Notes: generated from the letters alone by a model not told the origin. DNA of 64,000 nt from Cereibacter_A sp052244495 (GCA_052244495.1 JBQPXH010000001.1), one strand, 5' to 3'; positions 43,236-52,927 are shown, counted from the first letter of the stretch. Program-made: numbers and translations.

Positions 43236-44747
43236 ATGGCCAGGCTCCGCTCGGTTCCGCTGATCGTCGTGCTGATGGCGGGCGGCGCATTGGCCATGTA
43301 CCTGCCTGCGGCCCATGCCATCGTCCTGCGCCAGCACGAGGTTGCGCGCGCCTTCTTCTATGCGGGCACATTCCTCCTGATCGTGATCGGCATGGTCGCG
43401 ATCGCGACGCAGAACCGCCCGCCGCCGCGCGCCGCGCGCGCGCACCTGACCACGCTGGTCGGCGCCTACCTGATCCTGCCGCCGATGCTCGCACTGCCCT
43501 TCCAGATGGCGGTCCCGGACACGAGCTTCACCAACGCCTGGTTCGAGATGCTCTCGTCCTTCACCACGACGGGGGCCACGCTCTACGACACGCCGGGACG
43601 GCTGCCGCCCTCGGTCCACCTGTGGCGCGCCCTGGTCGGCTGGCTGGGCGGGTTCTTCGTGCTGACCGCGGCGATGGCGGTGCTGGCTCCGCTCAGCCTC
43701 GGGGGCATGGAGGTCGTCTCGGGCCACGTCCCCGGGCGCGAACAGGCGAGCCAGATCACCCGCATCGCCGATCCGACCGAGCGGCTGGTACGCCAGTCGC
43801 TGTCGCTCTTCCCCGCCTATGGCGGGCTGACGCTGGCGCTCTGGGGGATGCTGCTCCTTGCCGGGGAAAACGGACTCGTGGGCCTCTGCCATGCGATGGG
43901 GACGCTCTCGACAAGCGGCATCTCGCCGCTCGAGACGATGACGGCGGGTGAGGCGGGGTTCAGGGGCGAGTTCCTGATCTTCCTCTTTCTCTTCTTCGCG
44001 GTGACGCGGCGCCTGATGCCCGGCACCTCGATGGTGGACCGCGATACGCCCATCCACCGCGACCCCGAGGTCATGATGGCCTTCTTCTTCCTGCTCGGGG
44101 TGCCGGTCGTCCTCTTCCTGCGGCACTGGATCGGCGCGATCGAGACCGAGGACACGCAGAACATCGCGGCCGCGTCGCGCGCGATGTGGGGCGGGCTCTT
44201 CACGACGCTCTCCTTCCTGACCACCACGGGTTATGAATCTTCCGCATGGGTCGCCTCGCGGTCATGGTCGGGGCTGGGCACGCCGGGCCTGATCCTGCTC
44301 GGCCTCGCCATCGTCGGCGGCGGCGTCGCGACCACGGCCGGCGGCGTCAAGCTGCTGCGCGTCTACGCGCTCTACCGCCACGCGGAACGTGAACTGGAAC
44401 GGATCGTCCACCCGAGCTCGATCGGCGGGCAGGGGGCCGTCGCGCGGCGGCTGCGGCGCGAGGGGGCCTATGTGGCATGGATCTTCTTCATGCTCTTTGC
44501 CTTCTCCATCGCCGTCGTCACGGCCGCCCTGAGCCTTGCCGGCCTGGGATTCGAGCGCGCGATGGTGCTGGGCATCGCGGCGCTGACCACGACGGGACCG
44601 CTGGCCGACCTTGCCGTCGAGACCCCGATCCGCTGGTCCGAACTGGGCGCGGTGGCGAAGATCGTTGCCGGAATCGCAATGGTTGTAGGCCGGATGGAAA
44701 CGCTGGCCATCCTCGCCCTGCTGGCCCCGGCCAGCTGGCGGCGCTGA
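43236..44747 (+). CDS. trkH: Trk potassium channel subunit TrkH
   Basis: 503 residues, four M1-P-M2 repeats with selectivity filters readable as SSFTTTGATL, GTLSTSGISP, LSFLTTTGYESS and ALTTTGPLAD. It moves potassium across the inner membrane and is gated by TrkA. The gene starts one base after trkA. It is co-directional with hfq 157 bases downstream, in a gap that probably contains the hfq promoter. Confidence 0.95.
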   Translation: MARLRSVPLIVVLMAGGALAMYLPAAHAIVLRQHEVARAFFYAGTFLLIVIGMVAIATQNRPPPRAARAHLTTLVGAYLILPPMLALPFQMAVPDTSFTNAWFEMLSSFTTTGATLYDTPGRLPPSVHLWRALVGWLGGFFVLTAAMAVLAPLSLGGMEVVSGHVPGREQASQITRIADPTERLVRQSLSLFPAYGGLTLALWGMLLLAGENGLVGLCHAMGTLSTSGISPLETMTAGEAGFRGEFLIFLFLFFAVTRRLMPGTSMVDRDTPIHRDPEVMMAFFFLLGVPVVLFLRHWIGAIETEDTQNIAAASRAMWGGLFTTLSFLTTTGYESSAWVASRSWSGLGTPGLILLGLAIVGGGVATTAGGVKLLRVYALYRHAERELERIVHPSSIGGQGAVARRLRREGAYVAWIFFMLFAFSIAVVTAALSLAGLGFERAMVLGIAALTTTGPLADLAVETPIRWSELGAVAKIVAGIAMVVGRMETLAILALLAPASWRR

Positions 44748-44904
44748 GCGGAAAAGCGACAGGCTCGCCGCACAAGACTAACGATATGTTATTGGGGCTG
44801 GAATCTCCCGCAACTCCTGCCCATACTCGATTCCGACCGTCGGATTGCAACCGGGGGGAACGAGGAAAGACGGAAGCGTCTCAACCATAAAGGCAAGAAA
44901 ACGG

Positions 44905-45138
44905 ATGGCGGCCGATAAACAGAACTTGCAGGATGCCTTTCTGAATCACGTCAGGAAGGCCAAGGTTCCGGTAACTATTTTTCTGATCAATGGTGTGAAA
45001 CTGCAGGGCGTGATTACCTGGTTCGACAATTTCTGTGTCCTGCTGCGCCGGGACGGCCAGTCGCAGCTGGTCTACAAGCACGCGATCTCGACCATCATGC
45101 CCGGACAACCGATCAATCTCTACGAGGGCGACGACTGA
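44905..45138 (+). CDS. hfq: RNA chaperone Hfq
   Basis: 77 residues, the short alphaproteobacterial form without the long acidic C-terminal tail. The Sm1 segment ([20 protein letters not shown]) and the Sm2 YKHAIS box are intact, so it should form a hexamer that pairs sRNAs and mRNAs; in Rhodobacter it was first noted as NrfA-like for nif control. The ATG at 44905 is preferred over a TTG 60 bases upstream. It is directly followed by hflX. Confidence 0.97.
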
Positions 45139-45139
45139 T

Positions 45140-46486
45140 TTGACCGATCCCGAGGAAGGGGAGGAGGAGCCCCGCCGCGAGGGTATCGCCGGAGGTCCCG
45201 CAACGGGCTCCGAAGGAGAGACTCGTGCGCAGCCGATGCGCGCCTTCGTCCTTCATCCCGATATCCGCACCGAGCGTTCGCGACGCCTGCCCGAGCTTCG
45301 GCTGGCCGAGGCGGTGGCACTGGCCGCGGCCTTGCCCGAGATGGAGATCGTGGGCCAGGAGGTTGTCCGGCTGCCCCGCGCACAGCCTGGCCTGCTGTTC
45401 GGGACGGGCAAGGTGGCCGAACTGAAGACGCGGTTCGAGGCGCTGGAAGTGGGTCTCGTCCTCGTCGATGGTCCGGTCTCGCCGGTCCAGCAGAGGAACC
45501 TCGAGAAGGAATGGGGGGTGAAGCTCCTCGACCGGACCGGCCTCATCCTCGAGATCTTCGCCGACCGCGCCCGCACGCGGGAGGGGGTGCTGCAGGTGGA
45601 ACTTGCCGCCCTCTCCTATCAGCGAACGCGGCTCGTGCGGGCCTGGACCCACCTCGAGCGGCAGCGCGGCGGCTTCGGCTTCGTCGGCGGCCCCGGCGAG
45701 ACGCAGATCGAGGCGGACCGCCGCGCCATCGACGAGCAGGTGATCCGCATCCGCCGCCAGCTGGACAAGGTCGTGAAGACCCGAGAGCTGCACCGGGCCT
45801 CGCGCCGAAAGGTGCCGTTCCCGATCGTCGCGCTGGTGGGATATACCAACGCGGGCAAATCGACGCTCTTCAACCGCATGACGGGGGCGGAGGTGCTGGC
45901 GAAGGACATGCTCTTCGCGACGCTCGATCCGACCATGCGCGGAGTGACGCTGCCCTCGGGGCGCAAGATCATCCTGAGCGACACGGTGGGATTCATCTCC
46001 GACCTGCCGACCCAACTGGTGGCCGCCTTCCGCGCCACGCTTGAGGAAGTGCTCGAGGCCGATCTGATCCTCCACGTCCGCGACATCTCGCATCCCGAAA
46101 CAGCCGAGCAGGCCGCCGACGTGGCCGAGATCCTGCAGAGCCTCGGCGTCAGGGCCGCGACGCCCCAGTTCGAGGTCTGGAACAAGCTCGACCTCGTGCA
46201 GGGCACGATGCACGAGCAACTCGTCGTGCAGGCCGCCCGGTCCGAGTCGACCTTCGCCCTCTCGGCCCTGACCGGAGAGGGGCTGGCGGAGTTGCTTGAG
46301 GCGGTCTCGGCCGCCTTCGACGAGGAGAGGACCGAGCGCAGCCTGACGCTGGGCTTCGCCGAGGGCCGCCGCCGCGCCTGGCTTCATGCGGAAGGCGTTG
46401 TGACGGCAGAGGACGAGACCGAGGACGGTCACCGGATCGACGTGCGCTGGACCGCCCGGCAGGAGAAGCGCTACCGCGAACTGTGA
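45140..46486 (+). CDS. hflX: ribosome-associated GTPase HflX
   Basis: 448 residues if translation starts at the TTG one base after the hfq stop; an ATG at 45236 would give 416 residues but has a poor ribosome site. The N-terminal glycine-rich HflX domain has GGFGFVGGPGETQIE, and the G domain has G1 GYTNAGKSTLFN, G3 DTVGFISDLP and G4 NKLD. HflX splits or rescues stalled 70S ribosomes in stress. It is likely co-transcribed with hfq. The acidic extension before residue 33 is ambiguous. Confidence 0.92.
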   Translation: MTDPEEGEEEPRREGIAGGPATGSEGETRAQPMRAFVLHPDIRTERSRRLPELRLAEAVALAAALPEMEIVGQEVVRLPRAQPGLLFGTGKVAELKTRFEALEVGLVLVDGPVSPVQQRNLEKEWGVKLLDRTGLILEIFADRARTREGVLQVELAALSYQRTRLVRAWTHLERQRGGFGFVGGPGETQIEADRRAIDEQVIRIRRQLDKVVKTRELHRASRRKVPFPIVALVGYTNAGKSTLFNRMTGAEVLAKDMLFATLDPTMRGVTLPSGRKIILSDTVGFISDLPTQLVAAFRATLEEVLEADLILHVRDISHPETAEQAADVAEILQSLGVRAATPQFEVWNKLDLVQGTMHEQLVVQAARSESTFALSALTGEGLAELLEAVSAAFDEERTERSLTLGFAEGRRRAWLHAEGVVTAEDETEDGHRIDVRWTARQEKRYREL

Positions 46487-46620
46487 GGGCGCTCGGGTGC
46501 CGCCAACGGTCCCGGCGAGCGAGAGACGCGCTGCAGCAGGAGATCGTGGCGCACCAGCAGCACGATCAATGGCGCGAGCATGGCCGGCCGGACGACGGGC
46601 ACGATGATCCAGTGGTTCAT
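46471..46620 (-). pseudogene. possible N-terminal remnant of an MrpD/PhaD antiporter subunit
   Basis: A 49-codon minus-strand frame begins MNHWIIVPVVRPAMLAPLIVL and continues VRHDLLLQR. This closely resembles the first helix of proton antiporter subunit D (MrpD/PhaD), which is about 500 residues in intact genes. It then turns into unrelated sequence and stops inside the end of hflX. No other mrp/pha gene is adjacent. Resemblance is from memory, so confidence is limited. Confidence 0.4.
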
Positions 46621-46765
46621 GCGCCATGCCACGAGGCCGGCTGGTGTGCCTGCGCGTCGCGGTCCGTCGGATGCGCTTCCGTTCCCGGTCAGTCGGCGCC
46701 CCCCCCCGAGTCTTGCGGTCCGCCCGCCGTCGCACCGCCCTGGGTCCATCCGCCGGAGACTGCCG

Positions 46766-49240
46766 TCAGTCGGCGGCGGTGTCGCTCGGCTCGAGTCGGG
46801 TGATGCCCACGGCAGCCGCACGGGCGAGATCGGGATCGAGCGACATCGGGATGTACTCGCCCCGCCGCCAGAGCTCGCCCAGGTTGTCGTAGAAGCGCGA
46901 CAGCGGGTGTCCGGACTGGCCGGTGGAAGAGATGAAGACCGACGAGTCCGGATCGGCGAAGTCGTAGACCCCGCGATAGCCCGCGCCGGCCACGTTCTCG
47001 TAGGGATCCGGTCCCGTGCCGCGCGTCATGCCCCGCATCAGCGTCTGGTCGCCGCCCGAGGTCGACTGGCGGATGTTCACGAAATACCTGAGCAGCGGCA
47101 CCTCGCCCAACGCCGGATGATCGTGCGTCGCCTGATGCGCGTCGCCCCAGCGCCAGCTCTCGATGTTCGGGCCCCAGTCCTCGGTCAGCTTGAGAAGCGC
47201 GTCGTCGAGCGCCATCCGCGCAATGTCGGTGCAACTCTCGGTGGCGGCCGACTGGATGATGTCGCACCAGACCGCCGCCCCGCGCGTGTCGCGGAAGACG
47301 CGCTCGACGAAGTCCGGCTGGATGTGCTCGAACTCGTCGGCGAGCGGCCCCAGCTCGTCGCGGATCAGCCGGTCCTGCAGCGCGCGCATCCAGGCCATGT
47401 AGATCAGCGGCTCGGGCAGGTGCTCGTTCATCTCGCCGTTCCATTCCGCAAGCAGCGCCAGCGCGCGCTGGCGCAGCCGCTCGGGCGTGCCGTCGGGTGC
47501 GGCCTCGCCGGTGAACCAGAGATCCGCCGCGACGAGCGGCAGGAGGTTCCGCGCCGTGGGCGAGACGGTGTCGAGCTGCGCCTCGATGAAGCTCTCCCGG
47601 GTGTGGACCTCCCGGCTCTTCATCAGCGCGAGCCAGCGCTGGATGCGCTGCGTGTCGCCCCAGTCGAACGAGACGTGCAGCGGGAAGGGGCGATCCACGG
47701 TCTTGTTGTTGGTGTTGCCGAGGATCCCGGTCTCGGGGGCGACCACGCGGGGGTTGTCCTCGTAGGGAAAGAAGCCCTGCCAGCGGTTTTCAGGCAGCCA
47801 GCCGGGAGAGGGCATCCGCCCCTTCGACTGGTTCTGCGCGTCGCGCTTCGGCATGGCGCCCACCGTCTGCATCGCCACGCGGTCCACGTCCGCCAGCATC
47901 AGGTTCTGCGCGGGCGCGATGAAGAGCCGTCCGGCCTCGATCGCCCCGTCGACGTTCTGGGCCTTCATCAGCCGCATGGCTGCGCTCATCGACGTGTCCT
48001 CGGCCGAGAGGGCCGCCCAGGACAGCGAGGCCACATGACCCGGAGGCGTGATGGCGGCGAGGTCATAGTGGGTGCCGGGCAGCACCGGACCGTTCTCGGT
48101 CCATCGCAAGGTGATGGTGATGGGCCGGGCGTCCTTCACCTTGATGATCGAACGCCGGGTCTCGAAGGTCTTCCAGCCGTCGGGCGTCCGGTACTCCTCG
48201 TGGTTCTCGGGGTTGACCTCCTCGATATGGACGTCCTGATCGTCCATGTAGGCCGAGGTCAGCGCCCAGCCGAGCCGGTTCGAGCGTCCGAGCAGGACGG
48301 CGGGAATGCCGGGCATGGTGGCGCCGATGACGCCGCCCGACGACAGCTGGAGCCGCGCGAGATACCAGATCGAGGGGGCGGTGAAGCCAAGATGCGGGTC
48401 GTTCGCGAGGAGCGAGCCCCCCGCGGCCGAGCGCGAGGGAGCGGCGGCCCAGGCGTTCGACGCCCCGGAGAGAGCCTTGACGTGGAACGGCGAGAGCGGG
48501 TCCTCGCGATGCTCGGCCTTTCGCAACGCGGGCAGGGGACCGGGCACGAGGCTCGCATAGGAGGGCAGCGCGATCACGCCCTCTCCCGGAGCATCGGGCA
48601 GGATGTCGGCCACGCGCGGATCGGGCAGGAGCAGCGACACCCGCGCACGCAGCACCTCGGACTGCAGGTGCGACGAAAGCTGCAGCGCCATCAGCTTGAT
48701 GAGCGCGATGCTGTCAGCGGGGCGCCAGACGGCGATCTCGTTCGAGAACAGGAAGAACTCGGGCGCGCCGCGGCCGCGGGCATCGGCGTTGACCTGCCCG
48801 ATCCAGGCATTGACGCCGCGGGCATAGGCCTCGAGCGCGGCGCGGGTCTCGGGATCCTGCGCCTCGACCGATTTCTGCGCGAGCCCGTAGAGGTCGTAGC
48901 GACGCATGAGTTCGTCGATCTTCAGCGTCCGCTCGCCGAAGACCTCGGAAAGCCGCCCCTGCACCGTCCGCCGCATTGTGACCATCTGCCAGAGCCGGTC
49001 CTGCGCATGGGCGAATCCCAGCGCGAAATAGACGTCCTCGTCCGTCCGGCCGAAGAGATGGGGGACATTCGCGTCGTTGCGCACGATCTCGACCGGCCCG
49101 GAGATCCCGTCGAGCCGGAAGCTTTCGTCGTAGTCGGGCAGCGAGCGCGACAGGAAGTAATAGGCAATCAGCGTGGCCAGAAGCGCGAGCACCACGAGGC
49201 CGGTGAAGACGCGCAGCAGCCAGCGGAAGACGACGATCAT
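46766..49240 (-). CDS. penicillin acylase-family (Ntn) amidohydrolase
   Basis: 824 residues. An N-terminal uncleaved-looking helix (about 5-28) anchors or exports the proenzyme. The alpha-chain opening VEIVRNDANVPHLFG and DEDVYFALGFAHAQDRLWQM are typical; autoproteolysis should expose Ser in LSGASNAWAAAP (about residue 250) as the N-terminal nucleophile, with TMPGIPAVLLGRSNRLGWALT following. Members hydrolyse penicillins, acyl-homoserine lactones or other acyl amides; the natural substrate is unknown. The gene stands alone, divergent from a beta-hydroxyacid dehydrogenase. Confidence 0.9.
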   Translation of the reverse strand: MIVVFRWLLRVFTGLVVLALLATLIAYYFLSRSLPDYDESFRLDGISGPVEIVRNDANVPHLFGRTDEDVYFALGFAHAQDRLWQMVTMRRTVQGRLSEVFGERTLKIDELMRRYDLYGLAQKSVEAQDPETRAALEAYARGVNAWIGQVNADARGRGAPEFFLFSNEIAVWRPADSIALIKLMALQLSSHLQSEVLRARVSLLLPDPRVADILPDAPGEGVIALPSYASLVPGPLPALRKAEHREDPLSPFHVKALSGASNAWAAAPSRSAAGGSLLANDPHLGFTAPSIWYLARLQLSSGGVIGATMPGIPAVLLGRSNRLGWALTSAYMDDQDVHIEEVNPENHEEYRTPDGWKTFETRRSIIKVKDARPITITLRWTENGPVLPGTHYDLAAITPPGHVASLSWAALSAEDTSMSAAMRLMKAQNVDGAIEAGRLFIAPAQNLMLADVDRVAMQTVGAMPKRDAQNQSKGRMPSPGWLPENRWQGFFPYEDNPRVVAPETGILGNTNNKTVDRPFPLHVSFDWGDTQRIQRWLALMKSREVHTRESFIEAQLDTVSPTARNLLPLVAADLWFTGEAAPDGTPERLRQRALALLAEWNGEMNEHLPEPLIYMAWMRALQDRLIRDELGPLADEFEHIQPDFVERVFRDTRGAAVWCDIIQSAATESCTDIARMALDDALLKLTEDWGPNIESWRWGDAHQATHDHPALGEVPLLRYFVNIRQSTSGGDQTLMRGMTRGTGPDPYENVAGAGYRGVYDFADPDSSVFISSTGQSGHPLSRFYDNLGELWRRGEYIPMSLDPDLARAAAVGITRLEPSDTAAD

Positions 49241-49316
49241 GGGGCCCGTCCTTGACGCGAGAGGTCGGAATGGTTCCTAGTCGATCCGTCACACAACGGC
49301 AATCGGGAGGAAGACC

Positions 49317-50183
49317 ATGGCCAAGCTTGCATTTCTGGGACTGGGGGTCATGGGCTTTCCGATGGCCGGCCATCTGGCGGCCAAGGGGCACGAGGTGACG
49401 GTCTACAACCGCAGCGGCGCAAAGGCCGAAGCCTGGGTCGCGCAGCATGGCGGGCGCTCGGCGCCCACGCCGGCCGCGGCGGCGGAGGGTGCCGAGTTCG
49501 TCATGGCCTGCGTGGGCAACGACGACGACCTGCGCTCGGTCTGCCGCGGCGAGGCGGGGGCCTTTGCGGGAATGGCCCGCGGCGCCATCTTCGTCGATCA
49601 CACGACGGTCTCCGCCCAAGTCACGCGCGAGCTTGCGACCGAGGCGGACGGGCTCGGGCTCGGCTTTGTCGATGCGCCGGTCTCGGGGGGCCAGGCGGGC
49701 GCCGAGAACGGCGCGCTCTCGATCATGTGCGGCGGATCGGAGGCACATTACGCTGCCGCCGAACCTGTCATGGCAGCCTATGCCCGCGTCTGCCGCAGGC
49801 TCGGCGAGAGCGGCTCGGGCCAGATCGCCAAGATGATGAACCAGATCTGCATCGCGGGACTCGTGCAGGGCCTGTCCGAGGCACTGGCTTTCGGCGAGAA
49901 GGCCGGAATGGACGGCCGCGCCGTGGTCGAGGTCATCAGCCAGGGCGCCGCGGGCAGCTGGCAGATGGCGAACCGCCACGCGACGATGCTCGACGGCAAG
50001 TTCGATTACGGATTCGCCGTGGACTGGATGCGCAAGGATCTGGGCATCTGCCTCAAGACTGCCGACGAGGTGGGGGCGAGCCTGCCCGTCACGGCGCTCG
50101 TCGACCAGTTCTACAAGGAGGTCCAGCAGATGGGCGGCGGCCGTTGGGATACGTCTTCGCTCATCAAGCGGCTGACGCGGTGA
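49317..50183 (+). CDS. beta-hydroxyacid dehydrogenase (3-hydroxyisobutyrate/tartronate semialdehyde type)
   Basis: 288 residues. The N-terminal Rossmann loop FLGLGVMGFPMAGHL is near residue 6, the substrate loop DAPVSGGQAGAENGALSIM is near 118, and the catalytic Lys is in SGQIAKMMNQICIAG. It oxidises short beta-hydroxyacids with NAD(P)+. Annotation as 3-hydroxyisobutyrate dehydrogenase is generic; the surrounding genes give no pathway. A GGGAGG site precedes the ATG. Confidence 0.88.
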   Translation: MAKLAFLGLGVMGFPMAGHLAAKGHEVTVYNRSGAKAEAWVAQHGGRSAPTPAAAAEGAEFVMACVGNDDDLRSVCRGEAGAFAGMARGAIFVDHTTVSAQVTRELATEADGLGLGFVDAPVSGGQAGAENGALSIMCGGSEAHYAAAEPVMAAYARVCRRLGESGSGQIAKMMNQICIAGLVQGLSEALAFGEKAGMDGRAVVEVISQGAAGSWQMANRHATMLDGKFDYGFAVDWMRKDLGICLKTADEVGASLPVTALVDQFYKEVQQMGGGRWDTSSLIKRLTR

Positions 50184-50353
50184 CCAACGGGGCACGCCGC
50201 GACTGAGCCGCGTGCCGCAAACCCAAACGCAAACGGCGGCCCCATGCCATCAGGTCGCTGACGCGGATCAAATCGCGCGGATACGGTCGCCGCTGCCCGA
50301 CGAGAAGGCCCCGGAAGACGTTTCCCGGGTCCTGTCTCCAGATGGCGGCCCGC

Positions 50354-50911
50354 TCAGGGGATGATGCGGGTGTATTTCACGCCGCCCAGCGTCGCGCCCG
50401 CGATCAGGCCCGACTGGCCGAAGATCAGCGCCACGACGGGCTGGATCTCGGTCGTCTCCTTGCCGATGCTCGCCCCCTGATCGGGAGTGGCGTAGCGCAC
50501 ATCCGCGCCCACCGCCCAGCCCGATCCCGCACGGAAGTCGGCCAGCGCCTGCTCCGTCATGAAGAACAGCGCGTGGGCATATTGCTGGGCCCCGATCTGG
50601 AAGCCGATCGTGGCACGCGTGGCCGAGTAGTAGTCCACCGTGATGTCGTTGATCCGAAGTGCGCCGCGGCCGTAGGCGCCGCCGAGGCCGAAGCCTGCCT
50701 CTGTCACCAGCGGCATGTAGAGCACGCCCTTCGCATCGCGGGCGAGGTCGCGCGTGCCGGGATACCGGTCGAAGAGATAGTCCCGCGTGGCATCCACGCG
50801 CGCGTCGATCACGGCCGCATTGTTGTTGCCGACGCCGTTGGCGCAGGCCGCCGTGAGAAGCAATGCCGCACCGGCGGCCCCGAGAAAAGTCCGTCTCGAA
50901 CTGTCTGCCAT
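50354..50911 (-). CDS. SYLF/YSC84-domain lipoprotein
   Basis: 185 residues. The leader has a twin-arginine-like start (SSRRTFLGAAGAALLL) and a lipobox LTAAC with Cys about residue 23, so it should be a lipoprotein. The SYLF lipid-binding domain follows, with GVLYMPLVTEAGFGLGGAYG and a Gly-rich end. SYLF proteins bind phosphoinositides in eukaryotes; the bacterial role is unknown. A clear promoter lies upstream. Confidence 0.85.
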   Translation of the reverse strand: MADSSRRTFLGAAGAALLLTAACANGVGNNNAAVIDARVDATRDYLFDRYPGTRDLARDAKGVLYMPLVTEAGFGLGGAYGRGALRINDITVDYYSATRATIGFQIGAQQYAHALFFMTEQALADFRAGSGWAVGADVRYATPDQGASIGKETTEIQPVVALIFGQSGLIAGATLGGVKYTRIIP

Positions 50912-50968
50912 GAAACCCTCTTTCCGCCTCGAGCCCTTGGGCCGGGGATCTTCGTCCCCTCACAGGTG

Positions 50969-50997
50969 CTTATACCGCGTTGCTCGCCTCTTGTCAG
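50969..50997 (-). promoter_or_regulatory. strong sigma-70-type promoter of the SYLF gene
   Basis: On the minus strand CTGACA (50992-50997), a 17-base spacer and TATAAG (50969-50974) match consensus at five of six positions each. This predicts a leader of about 50 bases before the SYLF start at 50911. The rest of 50912-51169 shows no gene. Confidence 0.7.
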
Positions 50998-51169
50998 CCC
51001 GGCACATCCCTCACGGCAGGCAATGGGACGCCGGCGAAGCTTCGCCCGGCTTCCCGCCCCGGTCCCGCTTTCCCGGCGAGCGGCCGGTCACGTTCTCAGC
51101 GCGAGGGGCCGGTGGTGTCCCGGCTCTCGGGGATCCCGGCCGCGCAGCGGCGGCCGGCGGCAGCCGACC

Positions 51170-52174
51170 TCACATCCCCGCGCGGAGGATGCGTGCGGCC
51201 TCGGGGGCGAAATAGGTCAGGATGCCGTCGCAGCCCGCCCGCTTGAAGCAGAGCAGGCTTTCCATCATCGCGGCTTCGCCCTTGATCCAGCCGCGTTCGG
51301 CCGCGCCCTTGATCATCGCGTATTCGCCCGAGACCTGATAGGCATAGGTCGGCACGCCGAAGGCGTCCTTCACCCGCCGGCAGATGTCGAGATAGGGCAT
51401 CCCGGGCTTCACCATCACCATGTCGGCGCCTTCGCGCAGGTCGCGCTCGATCAGGCGCAGCGCCTCGTCGGTGTTTCCCGGGTCCATCTGGTAGGTCTTC
51501 TTGTCCCCCTTCAGCGCACCCGAGGCGCCCACGGCGTCGCGGAACGGGCCGTAGAAGGCCGAGGCATACTTGGCCGAGTAGGAGAGGATCGCCACGTCCT
51601 TGTGCCCTGCCGACTCCAGCGCCGACCGCATCGCGCCGATGCGGCCGTCCATCATGTCCGAGGGGCCCAGGATGTCGGCGCCCGACTCCGCCTGCGCCAG
51701 CGCCATCTTCACCAGCGCCTCGACCGTCTCGTCGTTCAGGATGATCCCGTCGCGCACCAGCCCGTCATGGCCGTTGGCGTTGTAGGGATCGAGCGCCACG
51801 TCGGTCATCACCGCGATCTCGGGCACCGCGGCCTTGATCGCCCGGATCGCGCGGTTCGCGAGGTTGTCGGGGTTCCACGCCTCTTCGCAGAGCTCGGTCT
51901 TGAGCGAGGGATCGGTGTAGGGGAAGAGACAGACGGCAGGGATGCCGAGGCTCGCGGCCTCTTCCGCCGCCTTCACGATCAGGTCCACCGAGCGGCGCAC
52001 GACGCCGGGCATGGAATGGACCGGCTCCTCGATGTTCTCTCCGTCGCGCACGAAGAGCGGCCAGATCAGGTCGCCGACCGTCAACGTATGCTCCTGCGTC
52101 AGTCGGCGCAGGGCATCGGTGCGACGCACGCGGCGGAAGCGGGCTTGGGGATAGGCGGCTTGGATCGGGCGCAT
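51170..52174 (-). CDS. hemB: delta-aminolevulinic acid dehydratase
   Basis: 334 residues. It condenses two 5-aminolevulinate into porphobilinogen for heme, cobalamin and, if present, bacteriochlorophyll. The Schiff-base lysines are in YSAKYASAFYGPF and MVKPGMPYLD. The zinc-site cysteines of the animal/E. coli type are replaced: the segment reads DVALDPYNANGHDG, the Asp/Ala-rich form of Zn-independent enzymes, as reported for Rhodobacter (established). The ATG at 52174 with a GAGGA site is chosen although the frame opens further upstream. Confidence 0.96.
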   Translation of the reverse strand: MRPIQAAYPQARFRRVRRTDALRRLTQEHTLTVGDLIWPLFVRDGENIEEPVHSMPGVVRRSVDLIVKAAEEAASLGIPAVCLFPYTDPSLKTELCEEAWNPDNLANRAIRAIKAAVPEIAVMTDVALDPYNANGHDGLVRDGIILNDETVEALVKMALAQAESGADILGPSDMMDGRIGAMRSALESAGHKDVAILSYSAKYASAFYGPFRDAVGASGALKGDKKTYQMDPGNTDEALRLIERDLREGADMVMVKPGMPYLDICRRVKDAFGVPTYAYQVSGEYAMIKGAAERGWIKGEAAMMESLLCFKRAGCDGILTYFAPEAARILRAGM

Positions 52175-52322
52175 GGCTGTCCTCGGAAGGCGGGGCGCGG
52201 GCGTGGCACGCCCGCGCCGCTTGGAAATTTCCTTCTGCCTGCCATGGAAAGACCCCGGTCTCAAGGGTAGGAATGCCGCAAGGGCGGCACGCCGGGCCGC
52301 TCGGACGAAAGGACCCGTGCCC

Positions 52323-52838
52323 GTGGATTTTCATGCCCGCATCTCCGAGGTGATCGACCTCCGCTCGTTCTCGAACCTGTGGTTCTGGCTGGCGCTTGCG
52401 GTGATGTGGTCCACGACCAGCCACTGGGTCATGGGGGTTCCGTGGGATCTCGTGCAGCGCGCGCGCCGGACGGGCGGCCCTGCGGGCGAGGACGTGCACC
52501 AGCTCGCGCGCATCTATGCCGGCCGTCTCCGCCACATAGGCAGCTCGTCCGGATTGTGGATCGTCGGCGGTGCGGCCTTCGTGCTGACGATGCTCGGCCT
52601 GCTGGGGTTCCGCTACGGGATCGAATTCGCTCAGGCGGTCTTCTGCCTCGCGCTCCCGATGATGGTGGTCGCCGGCATGAGCCTGCGCACCGCGGTCCGG
52701 ATCGAGCCTCTCGAGGGGCAGGATCTCTACCGGGCGCTGGCGGCCCACCGCATGAGGGTGCAGGCGCTCGGCGTCGTGTCGATCTTCCTGACCGCCATGT
52801 GGGGCATGTATCAGAACCTCCGCATCGGCGTGCTCTGA
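52323..52838 (+). CDS. conserved membrane protein of Rhodobacterales
   Basis: 171 residues, starting with GTG nine bases after AAGGA (a GTG six bases earlier is too close to that site). Three to four hydrophobic segments are visible (about 18-36, 74-98, 103-122 and 148-163) and the opening ISEVIDLRSFSNLWFW is distinctive. I recall similar proteins labelled 'component of SufBCD complex' in Rhodobacterales, but nothing in the sequence supports Fe-S function. It is divergent from hemB and upstream of mfd. Confidence 0.6.
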   Translation: MDFHARISEVIDLRSFSNLWFWLALAVMWSTTSHWVMGVPWDLVQRARRTGGPAGEDVHQLARIYAGRLRHIGSSSGLWIVGGAAFVLTMLGLLGFRYGIEFAQAVFCLALPMMVVAGMSLRTAVRIEPLEGQDLYRALAAHRMRVQALGVVSIFLTAMWGMYQNLRIGVL

Positions 52839-52927
52839 CCGGGGGGCGGCGTTCGAGCAATGGAGGGCGTCTTCGCCGCCGGTGCGGAGGCCGTTGACGC
52901 CGCGGCGCGCCCTGTTAAGTGAGCCTC

